The position numbers and the translations under genes are program-made. From positions 1,798,001 to 1,862,000 of the forward strand of contig NZ_LLKN01000002.1 in NCBI RefSeq assembly GCF_002900095.1: DNA of 64,000 nt. The letters are read 5' to 3'. How positions within the stretch are numbered: position 1 is the first letter of the stretch; each line of letters begins with the position of its first letter. This document shows positions 52,130 to 61,519 of the stretch, piece after piece. The stretch comes from Salegentibacter mishustinae. GTDB taxonomy: Bacteria; Bacteroidota; Bacteroidia; Flavobacteriales; Flavobacteriaceae. The notes under the pieces are model-generated. The model made no database searches and was not told the DNA's origin. It saw nothing but the letters and a program-made list of their open reading frames with translations.

Positions 52130-55100
52130 TTAAAATTCAAATCCGAAACCAAAGGAAAATCTATAGCCTTCGCTTCCTTTAAATAAACTGAAAGTTCCAT
52201 TCACAGCTTCTGCACTATTTACCCAAAATCCTACACCATAGCTATCGTGCCATTTACTACTGTCCTCAAAATCGTTCCAGACTCTACCTAAATCGTAACC
52301 GGTAAAAACACCAATTTGTAATGGCAGGAATCTGGTGGTAAATTGGTCGAAACCATACCTTAGATCGGCACCTGTGGCAAAAGCACTTTTACCGGTGAAA
52401 CGTTGCAAACGATAACCTCTTAAGCCGGTATTTCCTCCTAGCTGAGCAGCCTGGTAAAACTCATAATCATCTCCCATATTTAAATGAGCCTGTACGCGAG
52501 TTTTTAAAACCAGTTTTCTATTCCTGGTTAGCGCATTATAAAAGCCCCAATAAGGTTTAAAATATCCATAAACCTGTGAAGTTTCAGCGGTATTCATCTG
52601 TCCTCCCAGGTTCAATTCAAACTTCATTCCCCTACTCGGGTTTAGGCTATTATCATAACTTTCATAACGATATAAAGCATCTAAGCCGGCAAAATATTTT
52701 CTGTCAAAGAATTCCTGATCATCGGTGGTAAAATCTTCAGTAATAAACCTTCCATCGGTAGGGTCAACTTGGTTTCCTTCAAAACTAGCCATATACCTAA
52801 ACATACTACCAAATGGCGTTTGGTTTTCAAAACCTGCTTTTACCCCAAAACGACTAATTTTCACCCTATTGTAATCAAAGTCCAGAGTTTCGTCAAAATT
52901 TGAAGTTTCATTACCGTAGCCAAAAAAGTTACTCGCAAAATTAGGACTGGCATAATTAGCTCCAACTTTTAGATTATACTCCCCAAGGATAAGTGCAAAT
53001 TCACCTTCATAATATAAATCAAAACCGTTGGTGGCAAAATAATACCCACCACCAAAGGTATGTTGTGTAGTAAACGGATTTCTTTTAAAAGCATTTTTTG
53101 TGGTAACCATCTCCAGGCCAATCTTAAACCCGTCGTCTGGATTAAAACCAAAGGCCGGCACAATGGCCCCGCCGGTAAAGATCTTCTTATCTTTATCGTA
53201 AGTATTTATCTCATAATTATCCCGTAATCTAAATTTAGCATCTCCGGCTTCTTTTACAGTATTGGGTTTGGATTTATGATCGTATATCTTTAGCCTGTTG
53301 CCATTTTTAATAGTATAGACATCATTATTCTGTCCACCAATTATTCTAAGGAAAATATAATCATCACCTTCTCCTTCAACCAAAATTTCATCATCATCAT
53401 CTAGCGCGTATAGCCAGATTTCATCCGTTTCATCTTTATGGTAAACTTTTTCGCTTACCACCTCGCCTCTCTCACCATCTTTATTCCTGCTGATTTTAAT
53501 TTTAGTCTTCCCGCCTTTCATTCGGGTAACATCTACAAAATCGTCTTTATCTGTTCCAGTAATAATAGCAAGATCTGCAAAGTGATCGTAATACCTTAAA
53601 GCGATATCTACAATATTATCTCTTCTTGCTTTTACTTTTTCAATTAATTCTTCTGTTGTTTCATTATAAGTTTCCGGGGGAAGTTTTTGGAAAGCTTTTT
53701 CAATAACCTCATCGGTCATATTTTCTTTAATGAATTCGGCCTGTTCCTTCCAGGTTTCTTTTCCTACATTTTGAAGTAGTGAACGGTCTAAACCGGTTGC
53801 CGAAACATTAAACCACTCTACATCATTAATATCATCATCGTAGACGGCAAATTGCGAGGCAAAACCTGTTAGAGCTCTTAAAGTTCCGAAAAATGCACCA
53901 TCAAAATTTGAAAATACCTGGTCTCTATCTCTCGGAATTGGCTCGAATGTGCGATTACCTTCTTCATCTTCAATTTCAGCCCAACGCCATTGATCCTGGT
54001 GCCTGTCCCAGTCACCAATGAGCATATCAAATATCCTGGCTTTAACATAAGCAGGTTCATCTAAAGAATACTTCTCATCCCGGCGCAAACGATCAAACAT
54101 TCCAGCAGTACTTTGAATATCGTGATTAGGAGAGCCAAAGCTTTCTGCTCCCAACCAATGATCTTCAGGTCTTTCCTCTATCATATAGATAGCATCTCCA
54201 TGCTCTTCGTTGTATTTCCCTAACTTAGGTTGTTTGGGCAAATAATAGATTTCTGGATTGGTATGATAAACCCCAATAGCATCTGCCATAGTTGGAATGG
54301 CTAAAAAAGCATAAGGGTGGGCAGCAGTATAAAAATCTGATATAATATCTTCAGCTACCGTATTTTCCAGTTGCGTCTCTATTGGTGTATCCTTAAATGC
54401 CACCGTTTGTAAAAATTGAACAGCCTTCTTTTTAATCCTTCTAATGTTATACTCTCTATTTAAACTGTCTTTTAACCTAATAGAAATTGTTTGGTGACCA
54501 CCACCGGCACGCATTGGAGTAAGCCCACCATAAAGCGTATCAAGATCTGCGATTTTCACCTTAATATCTGTCCCGTAAAGTTCTCGATATCTTTGTCCCC
54601 AAACAGTTCGATGTACCGTTCCTTTTTCGGTTTCATCTTTTGGGTAAACTGAGGTTGTAATTTTTTCATCAAATTCCTCCTTGAAATCTGAAACATCATA
54701 TTCCTTTGGTGCTTTAAAAATTTCTTTCTGATATAGTAGTTTTGGTTTATTGTTTTCATTTCCATAAAAACTGGCCCAGGAAGAACCATCTTTAAACACA
54801 TCATAAACTACAAATCCCTGCTCGGGATAAGCAAAAAGGCCATCGTTGCTTAAGGTTGCGTAAGTTGCTTTAGAAGCAGAGCCCGAAACAATTTGATTTA
54901 TTTTGCCGTGCTGAATATATTGTAAAGAATGTTCGTGACCACTCACAAAAAGTAAACGATCTGAATCCTGTCCCAAAGTTTCCAGACGTTTAACCAGGGA
55001 TTTATACCGCTCGTTTTGCGCATCCTGGATAGAAACGCCACCGGTGGTTCTAATTAGTGTGGCTAGAGATCCTAAAATTGGTATTGGAATTTTCTTTTGT

Positions 55101-55849
55101 GAAGGATAAATATGACTATCAAAATTATATTGCCCTCCGTGAATTCCATTAGTAAATAATGGATGGTGAAGTGCTACGATAACCGTTTTGTTCTGGCTTT
55201 TCTTAAGTTCGGTTTCAACTTCAAGAAACATTGCCTCACGCGTTTTAATTTCAGCGCAGTTATCATTTATTGTTGGATTATTATTCCAATCTTCAAGATA
55301 CCATTGAGAGTCTATTACAATTAAAGTAATTTCTTCACCAATATCCATAATTTCCAATCCGCAACCTGTTTTTGGACTCCAGATCAAATCTTCACCAAAC
55401 TTTTCCTTTAAATACTCCTCTTCCCGCTCGAGTCCGTCAATACGTTCACTATACCAATCGTGGTTTCCGGGGATAAAGAGTACATTGCCGTCATAATCTT
55501 CAATAGCATCTAATTGTGCGTCTATTCTATATTCCGCAGCTTCTCTATCTGGAGAATCCTTTTTAGGCATTCCATCGGGATAAATATTGTCGCCAAGAAA
55601 AATAGTGTAATTTCCTGGTTGTTTTACCGAATCTAAATAGCTTTTAAACGCGATAAGACCATCGGAACTTCCTCCAATAGGAGAATAGCCACCGTCTCCC
55701 AGTAGGTAGAAAGACTTCTCTATTTCTTTGTTTTCAGGATATCCAAAATTGGAAGTAGGCTCACCTTCGCGATATTTTGGATCTGTAGATACACACGAAA
55801 AAATCACTAACAGGGCAGTTAGTGATATAAAGATGTTAGTTTTTTTCAT
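52130..55849 (-). CDS. Outer-membrane lipoprotein: calcineurin-type phosphatase, kinase-like segment and BamA/TamA-like barrel
   Basis: A 1239-residue protein with three parts. A lipoprotein signal ends at FSC (C19). Residues about 47-345 carry the full purple-acid-phosphatase-like metal set: GDGG (52-55), GDNIYPDG, GNHDWYS, ALHHPLF and SGHEHS. Residues about 445-730 include RIFDMLIGDWDRHQDQWRW (605-623) and PIPRDRDQVF (637-646), which resemble the catalytic loop and metal-binding motifs of HipA/FAM20C/CotH-like kinases. Residues about 880-1239 are an Omp85-like beta-barrel ending in Phe (GFGFEF). The barrel would lie in the outer membrane with the enzymatic parts in the periplasm or outside. 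A terminator follows directly. Function is unknown; the kinase-like reading is inference from two motifs. Confidence 0.85.
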   Translation of the reverse strand: MKKTNIFISLTALLVIFSCVSTDPKYREGEPTSNFGYPENKEIEKSFYLLGDGGYSPIGGSSDGLIAFKSYLDSVKQPGNYTIFLGDNIYPDGMPKKDSPDREAAEYRIDAQLDAIEDYDGNVLFIPGNHDWYSERIDGLEREEEYLKEKFGEDLIWSPKTGCGLEIMDIGEEITLIVIDSQWYLEDWNNNPTINDNCAEIKTREAMFLEVETELKKSQNKTVIVALHHPLFTNGIHGGQYNFDSHIYPSQKKIPIPILGSLATLIRTTGGVSIQDAQNERYKSLVKRLETLGQDSDRLLFVSGHEHSLQYIQHGKINQIVSGSASKATYATLSNDGLFAYPEQGFVVYDVFKDGSSWASFYGNENNKPKLLYQKEIFKAPKEYDVSDFKEEFDEKITTSVYPKDETEKGTVHRTVWGQRYRELYGTDIKVKIADLDTLYGGLTPMRAGGGHQTISIRLKDSLNREYNIRRIKKKAVQFLQTVAFKDTPIETQLENTVAEDIISDFYTAAHPYAFLAIPTMADAIGVYHTNPEIYYLPKQPKLGKYNEEHGDAIYMIEERPEDHWLGAESFGSPNHDIQSTAGMFDRLRRDEKYSLDEPAYVKARIFDMLIGDWDRHQDQWRWAEIEDEEGNRTFEPIPRDRDQVFSNFDGAFFGTLRALTGFASQFAVYDDDINDVEWFNVSATGLDRSLLQNVGKETWKEQAEFIKENMTDEVIEKAFQKLPPETYNETTEELIEKVKARRDNIVDIALRYYDHFADLAIITGTDKDDFVDVTRMKGGKTKIKISRNKDGERGEVVSEKVYHKDETDEIWLYALDDDDEILVEGEGDDYIFLRIIGGQNNDVYTIKNGNRLKIYDHKSKPNTVKEAGDAKFRLRDNYEINTYDKDKKIFTGGAIVPAFGFNPDDGFKIGLEMVTTKNAFKRNPFTTQHTFGGGYYFATNGFDLYYEGEFALILGEYNLKVGANYASPNFASNFFGYGNETSNFDETLDFDYNRVKISRFGVKAGFENQTPFGSMFRYMASFEGNQVDPTDGRFITEDFTTDDQEFFDRKYFAGLDALYRYESYDNSLNPSRGMKFELNLGGQMNTAETSQVYGYFKPYWGFYNALTRNRKLVLKTRVQAHLNMGDDYEFYQAAQLGGNTGLRGYRLQRFTGKSAFATGADLRYGFDQFTTRFLPLQIGVFTGYDLGRVWNDFEDSSKWHDSYGVGFWVNSAEAVNGTFSLFKGSEGYRFSFGFGFEF

Positions 55850-55903
55850 AAGGGGTATTGAACATTTTTTGTACTTTGGCTCAACAAAAACAAGCTAAAA
55901 TAT

Positions 55904-57088
55904 ATGAATAATCTCATTGAGAAAGCAGATGATTTTGTTTTAAATCTTTTTAAGGAAAAATTACCGAACACGTATATATACCACAACTATAAGCATACGC
56001 AACGCGTCGTTAAAAGTACTAAAGAATTAATATCCAAATCTGAAATTAATGTTAAACAAGAGGAAGCACTATTGCTTGCCGCCTGGTTACACGATACTGG
56101 CTACACTCGCACTTTTAATGGACACGAAGAGGAAAGTGTAAATATTGCCAGAGATTTCTTGAAGCAGAATAATGCCACTCCAGAATTAATTGAAGACGTA
56201 GTAAAAAATATTAAAGCTACCAAGTTTGATTCTGTACCAGAGACAATTTCTGAGAAAATTATAAAAGATGCAGATTCTTCTCATTTTGCAAAAGATTACT
56301 TTGAAGAAACCAGTGAGCTTTTAAGGCAGGAATTGGAACTTCATAATATTAAGAATTTTACTACTGCAGAGTGGATACAGGAAAACATAAGAATGTTTAC
56401 CGAAGAACATCGATTTTACACAGATTATGCAATCGAGGAATGGGGACCGGCAAAAGAAGAAAATTTGCTGGAACTTATTGAAGATAAAAATAAACAACAG
56501 AAAAAACTTAAGAAAGAGGAAGCTAAAGCGCGAATGAAGGCGCGTTATAAAAACGATAATCCCGAGAGAAGTATCCAAACTCTTTTTCGGGTAACGCTTA
56601 GAAATCACATAAAGCTAAGTGATATTGCCGATACTAAAGCCAACATATTGCTTTCGGTAAACGCTATTATTATTTCACTGGCGCTTGCCAACATGATTCC
56701 AAAACTGGATGCTGCCAGTAATAAGCATTTATTGATCCCAACTCTAATCCTAATTTTATTTAGTGTAGCTTCAATTATTCTTTCAGTATTATCAACACGA
56801 CCACAGGTTACCAGTGGGGAGTTTACAAAAGAGCAGGTAAAAAATCGGGAAGTAAACCTTTTATTCTTTGGAAATAGCCATAAAATGCCGTTTGAGCAGT
56901 TTAAATGGGGAATGAAAGAAATAATAAAAGATAAAGATTACGTTTACGAATCCTTAATGCTAGACCTCCATTTACTCGGTAAGGTGCTGCATAAAAAATA
57001 CAAAATACTTAGGATAACTTACACGGTATTTATGATAGGAATCATTATTTCAGTAATCGCATTTGTAGGCGCATTTTACTTAATGTAA
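55904..57088 (+). CDS. HD-domain protein fused to a Pycsar-effector-like membrane domain
   Basis: A 394-residue protein. Residues 1-190 form an HD phosphohydrolase domain: YHNYKHTQRV, LLAAWLHDTGY (the His-Asp pair) and KDADSSHFAKDY (late Asp). A charged linker (KNKQQKKLKKEEAKARMKAR) leads to a segment LRNHIKLSDIADTKANILL and three hydrophobic helices, the pattern of the DUF5706/PycTM domain known from Pycsar phage-defence effectors, where it responds to cyclic pyrimidine nucleotides. No cyclase gene is in the window, so this is an orphan or a housekeeping relative. The gene is divergent from the phosphatase/barrel gene and overlaps the GAF-protein gene by 9 bases, tail to tail. Confidence 0.8.
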   Translation: MNNLIEKADDFVLNLFKEKLPNTYIYHNYKHTQRVVKSTKELISKSEINVKQEEALLLAAWLHDTGYTRTFNGHEEESVNIARDFLKQNNATPELIEDVVKNIKATKFDSVPETISEKIIKDADSSHFAKDYFEETSELLRQELELHNIKNFTTAEWIQENIRMFTEEHRFYTDYAIEEWGPAKEENLLELIEDKNKQQKKLKKEEAKARMKARYKNDNPERSIQTLFRVTLRNHIKLSDIADTKANILLSVNAIIISLALANMIPKLDAASNKHLLIPTLILILFSVASIILSVLSTRPQVTSGEFTKEQVKNREVNLLFFGNSHKMPFEQFKWGMKEIIKDKDYVYESLMLDLHLLGKVLHKKYKILRITYTVFMIGIIISVIAFVGAFYLM

Positions 57089-59449
57089 TTCTTCCATTAA
57101 ATTTTCATAATTAATAGTTCTATCGGGTTCATTGCTATTTGGCGTATATAAAACTTCTACCCTAATAGCTTTGAGCCCAACTACTCCCTGAACATCTTCA
57201 AGATCTAACAATTCCACCTCTTCTCCAACATAGTTTTTGGTCTGTAAATATTTAATATATCTTAAATACTCTTTTTCATCGGCTCGCTGGCTATAGACTA
57301 TTGCGATTTTACCTTTTTGAGTCACACGCTCCTCAGTTCCTTTTATAAACGATTTATCTATACGCTTTTTGATAATTTCGTAACGCGCATTATAAGTACC
57401 ATCTACATCAAACTTCTTTTCGTCCATTCGGTATCGAATAGACATCGTGGAATTATAAACCAAAATTAGAGAAGCGGCGTCTAGCTTAATAGGTGTAGTT
57501 TGTTGCAGCTGGTAAAAACGGTTTTCCATTTCACACATTGTACTCAACTGCCAAAGCCTTAAGTTATAAAGATAAACCTTATTGAAAGGTCTATCCTTTA
57601 CCATAGAAGCACCAATGTAAATATTGTGGTCTACCCCATCTGTCTTATAGCGTTCAAAATAATGAGGATATATCTTTTGTGCATCAATCTGCTTCCTATC
57701 TAAAAAACGTGACATCGTACGGTTTATCTGTTGTACGGTTTTGTCGTAATCTTTACGATGATTATAGATTATTCCTGTTTCTGGATTGAGCTTATTTTGA
57801 TATTCTTCTACGAGATCTTTTAACTCTGAAGACTGCTTCCTTAAATGGCTCATTATGGGATTTACTTCCTTCTGAAGTAGATTAAATACCTTCTGTTCAC
57901 TGGAAGCATTCAGGCTACTTTCCAGGTCTTCCATAAAATCGGAAATTCTAAATTTTACCTGTTCATAAATGGGAAGCTCTTCCAGTTTATAGGCTTTATC
58001 AATTATAGATTGAATTTCTTGCAATTGATGTAACAAATCTTTTTGAATCGCCTCGTTTCTGGCATCTGAAGAAGCCACCACATCTATTTGTCCGTAAAGC
58101 GGATAAATATCTTTAAAAACAATATCTTTAAAAGAAGCGAGCCCGTCTTCATCATAGTCTCTAATATATTTTTTCGCTTCCTTCTCAAATACCCATAAAA
58201 CGCTAGGATGTATAGAGGTACACTCACTTTGGATAACAGCTTTCACCCTATTTTCAAAATCGCTTCTATTTCTATCTACCGCAGTGGCGATATATGGTAA
58301 AATTTCATCTAACTTAATGGTATTAATACTGTTAAGTTGATTTTTCTTCTTTGCTACCAATTCTAAAACCCCCAATAAACGATTGTTTTTTACCACCGGG
58401 GCCAGGATACAACTTTTCACATCACTTTCCTTTAACCGTCGGGAAAGAATATTATTTTTAGTTTTTTTGGCATATTCTTCAACATTAGCAATACTAAAGA
58501 AACTATAATCTTTAAAAATATTATTGAAACCTTCTTCACAAACCCCTTCCCTGCACTCGCTCACCAATTCATCATTAAGAATATAACTATTAGCATCTTT
58601 ATATTCCATTTTTTCAAACATCTCATCCTGCGGATTGTAAACGGTAAAGCCTACTCTTAGGTCGGGAATTTTATAAATAGATCGGAAGATTTCTTCGAGT
58701 TTTAAGAGTTCATCCTCTTCAGAAGATTTTTCGAAAAGTAAGGCAGTTTTCAATTCAGATATTGCATCATCCATAGTAACATCAGTAAGATTTACTATGG
58801 TAAAGCCTTTAAAAACCCAGCTCTGAGGCGGAAATTTTTCTTTCCACAAATCTATATTCTCAACATTCTGCAATAATTCATCTACATCGTCATCAGTGAT
58901 CTCTTTGGCTTTATCTTTAGGAAAAATATCTATAAAATCACCATTCAATGCAATACGATAACGCCTTATTATGCCCTGCTCATCGGGAATATCGAAATAT
59001 AAAGGCCTGGAATAATCAATATCATACCCGTAATAATCGTTTAGGATATTAATGCATTCCTGTACATAAATAGTTTTATTATCCAGGTTTCTTATTTCCA
59101 GTTCAAAATTCTCTGGAGTGGCCTCCATTATTTTTTTTAAACGCTTAGATCTATTAAATAAGAAATTTTGAAAAGGTATAGACGCAGCTTTTATTTCGTT
59201 ATTGGTAAGCACACTGGGAAAAAGATCGTCCAGTAAAACCCTTACCGGTTCTTTGTATTTTTTGAGCTCATCAAAATTCTTAACTCCTTCGGTTAATGCA
59301 GGAAAAGATTTTACATGCTCTAAGATGCTTTTTATATAATTGCGAGCAACCTCACTTTCTTCATGCTCCAGTTGCTTCTTATATTGTTCAACAACTTTAT
59401 GAAAACTAATCTGGATTTCAAAAGGTAAATCTTCTTTCTGTTCTGTCAT
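57080..59449 (-). CDS. GAF-domain protein, 789 residues, function unknown
   Basis: A large soluble protein without signal peptide. Residues about 245-400 look like a GAF sensor domain (IYKIPDLRVGFTVYNPQDE, and SCILAPVVKNNRLLGVLELVAKKKNQLNS), preceded by a helical 240-residue region and followed by about 390 mostly helical residues with coiled-coil character. No kinase, cyclase, phosphodiesterase or DNA-binding motif was recognised, so the output is not a standard two-component or c-di-GMP domain. It is convergent with the HD/Pycsar-like gene. Conservation in Bacteroidota is likely, but I cannot name a function. Confidence 0.75.
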   Translation of the reverse strand: MTEQKEDLPFEIQISFHKVVEQYKKQLEHEESEVARNYIKSILEHVKSFPALTEGVKNFDELKKYKEPVRVLLDDLFPSVLTNNEIKAASIPFQNFLFNRSKRLKKIMEATPENFELEIRNLDNKTIYVQECINILNDYYGYDIDYSRPLYFDIPDEQGIIRRYRIALNGDFIDIFPKDKAKEITDDDVDELLQNVENIDLWKEKFPPQSWVFKGFTIVNLTDVTMDDAISELKTALLFEKSSEEDELLKLEEIFRSIYKIPDLRVGFTVYNPQDEMFEKMEYKDANSYILNDELVSECREGVCEEGFNNIFKDYSFFSIANVEEYAKKTKNNILSRRLKESDVKSCILAPVVKNNRLLGVLELVAKKKNQLNSINTIKLDEILPYIATAVDRNRSDFENRVKAVIQSECTSIHPSVLWVFEKEAKKYIRDYDEDGLASFKDIVFKDIYPLYGQIDVVASSDARNEAIQKDLLHQLQEIQSIIDKAYKLEELPIYEQVKFRISDFMEDLESSLNASSEQKVFNLLQKEVNPIMSHLRKQSSELKDLVEEYQNKLNPETGIIYNHRKDYDKTVQQINRTMSRFLDRKQIDAQKIYPHYFERYKTDGVDHNIYIGASMVKDRPFNKVYLYNLRLWQLSTMCEMENRFYQLQQTTPIKLDAASLILVYNSTMSIRYRMDEKKFDVDGTYNARYEIIKKRIDKSFIKGTEERVTQKGKIAIVYSQRADEKEYLRYIKYLQTKNYVGEEVELLDLEDVQGVVGLKAIRVEVLYTPNSNEPDRTINYENLMEELH

Positions 59450-59557
59450 AAAAGCTAATATCAGTTAAAATTACATAATCCCCAATGCTTACAAATTAAC
59501 AGGGTTGAAATTAACAATTTTTTATAAAATTACGGCGGTATTGCAAGGCCAGATGCT

Positions 59558-59565
59558 TATTTTTG
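59558..59565 (+). promoter_or_regulatory. Possible -7 box TATTTTTG of the TlpA-like gene
   Basis: A perfect TAnnTTTG match 20 bases before the ATG at 59586. The nearest TTG upstream is only 14 bases away, shorter than usual, so the -33 element is uncertain. It also argues that the longer TTG-initiated frame from 59505 is not translated. Confidence 0.45.
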
Positions 59566-59585
59566 CCTTAAACAAAATAAATTTT

Positions 59586-60707
59586 ATGCGTAAATTAATA
59601 ATTATGCTTGCTGTTGCAGCAGCGTTTACTTCCTGCCAGGAAGATAAAGGTTATTCTATCTCGGGTGAGGCTCCTAAAATGGAAGACGGTAAAATGGTGT
59701 ATATTTCTGAAATTGATGAAAATACCAACCGTCCAAACCGGGTAGACTCTACTAAAATTAAAGACGGGCATTTTGAACTGGACATGGAAGATCCTAAGAC
59801 TCCTAATTTAAGCTTTCTTGAATTTGAAGGAACCCAGGGAAATGTAATTTTTATTTCTGAAAATAAAGAAATAAACTTTACCGTTTACAAAGATAGTTTG
59901 CGTGCTTCTGAAGTAAGCGGCGGAAAGGAAAACCGTTTATTACAGGAATATTTAGGCCACTTAACAAAGGTAAATGAAAAAGTGATGAAAGGCCGTACCG
60001 CTATGCGCTCTGCTTTTCAACAAAAAGACAGCACTAAACTTACCAACTTACAGGAAACCGAAAAAGAAATCATAGATAACGATAAGGTTTTTAAGAAAAA
60101 AGTAGTTCAGGAAAATCCAGATTCTTTTGTATCTGTAATGGTGATAAGCGATTTGCTTAGAATGAAATCTTACCCGGTAAACGAGATCAAGGAAATGTTT
60201 GATGGACTTTCTGAAGAAGTAAAGAATACTGCTATAGGAAAACAAATCGCTAAAAACCTTGAAAAAGAAAATAAAGTAGCCGTTGGTAGCAAAGCTCCAA
60301 ACTTTACTGCCCCTACTCCAGATGGTGATAAGCTTGCTTTAAAAGATGCTATGGGAAAAGTTACGGTAATCGACTTTTGGGCGGCCTGGTGTAAGCCCTG
60401 CCGCGTTGAAAATCCAAACCTCGTAAAAACATATAATAAATACAAAGACGATGGTTTAAGCATAATTGGTGTTTCTTTAGATCGTCCCGGGCAAAAGGAT
60501 CGTTGGATAGAAGCTATTGAAGAAGATGGTTTGCCCTGGCACCAGGTATCTAACCTTCAATTCTGGCAAGATCCTGTTGCACAGCTCTACGGAATTAAAG
60601 CCATCCCAGCCGCTTTTGTACTAGATGAAGATGGTACTATTGTAGCACGCGATCTTAGAGGAGATGCTTTGGATAACAAAATTGGAGAATTACTTAATAA
60701 GGGTTAG
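59586..60707 (+). CDS. TlpA-like thioredoxin-fold lipoprotein (DUF4369 plus AhpC/Redoxin domain)
   Basis: A 373-residue lipoprotein starting at ATG 59586: MRKLIIMLAVAAAFTSC is a type II signal peptide. The N-terminal half (about 20-230) is a DUF4369-like domain common in Bacteroidota; the C-terminal half is a thioredoxin fold with active site DFWAAWCKPCRVEN (Cys-Lys-Pro-Cys) and the cis-Pro segment GIKAIPAAFVL. It probably reduces disulfides or matures cytochromes in the periplasm. The longer frame starting at TTG 59505 is rejected because it runs through the likely promoter. A strong hairpin terminator follows. Confidence 0.9.
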   Translation: MRKLIIMLAVAAAFTSCQEDKGYSISGEAPKMEDGKMVYISEIDENTNRPNRVDSTKIKDGHFELDMEDPKTPNLSFLEFEGTQGNVIFISENKEINFTVYKDSLRASEVSGGKENRLLQEYLGHLTKVNEKVMKGRTAMRSAFQQKDSTKLTNLQETEKEIIDNDKVFKKKVVQENPDSFVSVMVISDLLRMKSYPVNEIKEMFDGLSEEVKNTAIGKQIAKNLEKENKVAVGSKAPNFTAPTPDGDKLALKDAMGKVTVIDFWAAWCKPCRVENPNLVKTYNKYKDDGLSIIGVSLDRPGQKDRWIEAIEEDGLPWHQVSNLQFWQDPVAQLYGIKAIPAAFVLDEDGTIVARDLRGDALDNKIGELLNKG

Positions 60708-60730
60708 ATATTCTGATTTTTCAATAAATA

Positions 60731-60759
60731 AAAAAAAGCGCCTATCTGGCGCTTTTTTT
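60731..60759. terminator. Bidirectional rho-independent terminator
   Basis: AAAAAAAGCGCC, loop TATCT, GGCGCTTTTTTT. It separates the convergent TlpA-like (plus) and SIMPL (minus) genes and should stop both. Confidence 0.92.
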
Positions 60760-60775
60760 ATTTATTAGCTATTTT

Positions 60776-61468
60776 CTACTCCATAAGTAACTGGAAAGCA
60801 ACGTTCACTTTTATATTAACCTCCATTTCCCCCGGAGCAATAGTCTCCTGGTTTGAAGCCTGGTCCGAAGAAGCTTTCATCTCCATAGCACGATAAACAG
60901 GTTGATAATTGCTACTACTGCCCTCGCTTATCATAAAAGCCTTTCCAACGGTTTGACCTAAAGGTTCGGCTAAAGCTTCAGCTTTTGTTTTAGCATTCAA
61001 TACTGCCCTTTTTCTAGCTTCTGCTTTATGCTTTTCTATTTCTGAAGATTCAAATTCAATTCCACTAATTCCGTTAAGGCCATTTTCCAATAGGCCTCTC
61101 ATGATTAATTCGTATTTGCTAATATCCTCAAGTGTAATAGAAATAGCCTGGCTAGCTACATAAGTATAGGTTTTATCATTATAATTATATCTTTTATTTA
61201 AATTGATATAATCGGTATTAATGTTTTTTTCAGCTACACCTTCAGATTTCAGGAATTTAATCACTTTATCTACCACCTCATCGTTTTGAGATTTCACCGA
61301 AGTAGCGCTCTGACCTTCGTGTTCAATCCTGGAATTTATAGTCACCTTATCTGGGGTTACTTTTACAATTCCTTCTCCTGTAACGTGAATACCGGGATTA
61401 CTATTATCGTTTTGAGCTTGCATTCCAAGCCCAGCAACTAGAGCAAAAAGTAAAATTATCTTTTTCAT
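60776..61468 (-). CDS. SIMPL-domain (DUF541) periplasmic protein
   Basis: A 230-residue secreted protein with signal peptide KKIILLFALVAGLGMQAQ. The SIMPL/DUF541 domain begins IHVTGEGIVKVTPDKVTI, contains the NEVVDKVIKFLKSEGV segment and a conserved Asn/Tyr-rich middle, and ends with the ITL and VNIKVNVAFQL strands. Family members form channel-like oligomers and have been linked to oxidative or envelope stress; the exact job is unclear. It ends 16 bases from the shared terminator. Confidence 0.9.
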   Translation of the reverse strand: MKKIILLFALVAGLGMQAQNDNSNPGIHVTGEGIVKVTPDKVTINSRIEHEGQSATSVKSQNDEVVDKVIKFLKSEGVAEKNINTDYINLNKRYNYNDKTYTYVASQAISITLEDISKYELIMRGLLENGLNGISGIEFESSEIEKHKAEARKRAVLNAKTKAEALAEPLGQTVGKAFMISEGSSSNYQPVYRAMEMKASSDQASNQETIAPGEMEVNIKVNVAFQLLME

Positions 61469-61519
61469 GTTTTGTGTTATATTATTGATCTATTACCAGT
61501 AAACAAGAAGAGTACCAAT

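Noticed and set aside
55904-59449. A full Pycsar or CBASS phage-defence system
   Set aside because: No nucleotide cyclase or CD-NTase motif is seen in either neighbour; only an effector-like domain is present.
59505-59585. Longer N-terminus for the TlpA-like lipoprotein starting at TTG
   Set aside because: It would place a non-signal sequence before a clear lipoprotein signal peptide and would run through the likely -7 box.
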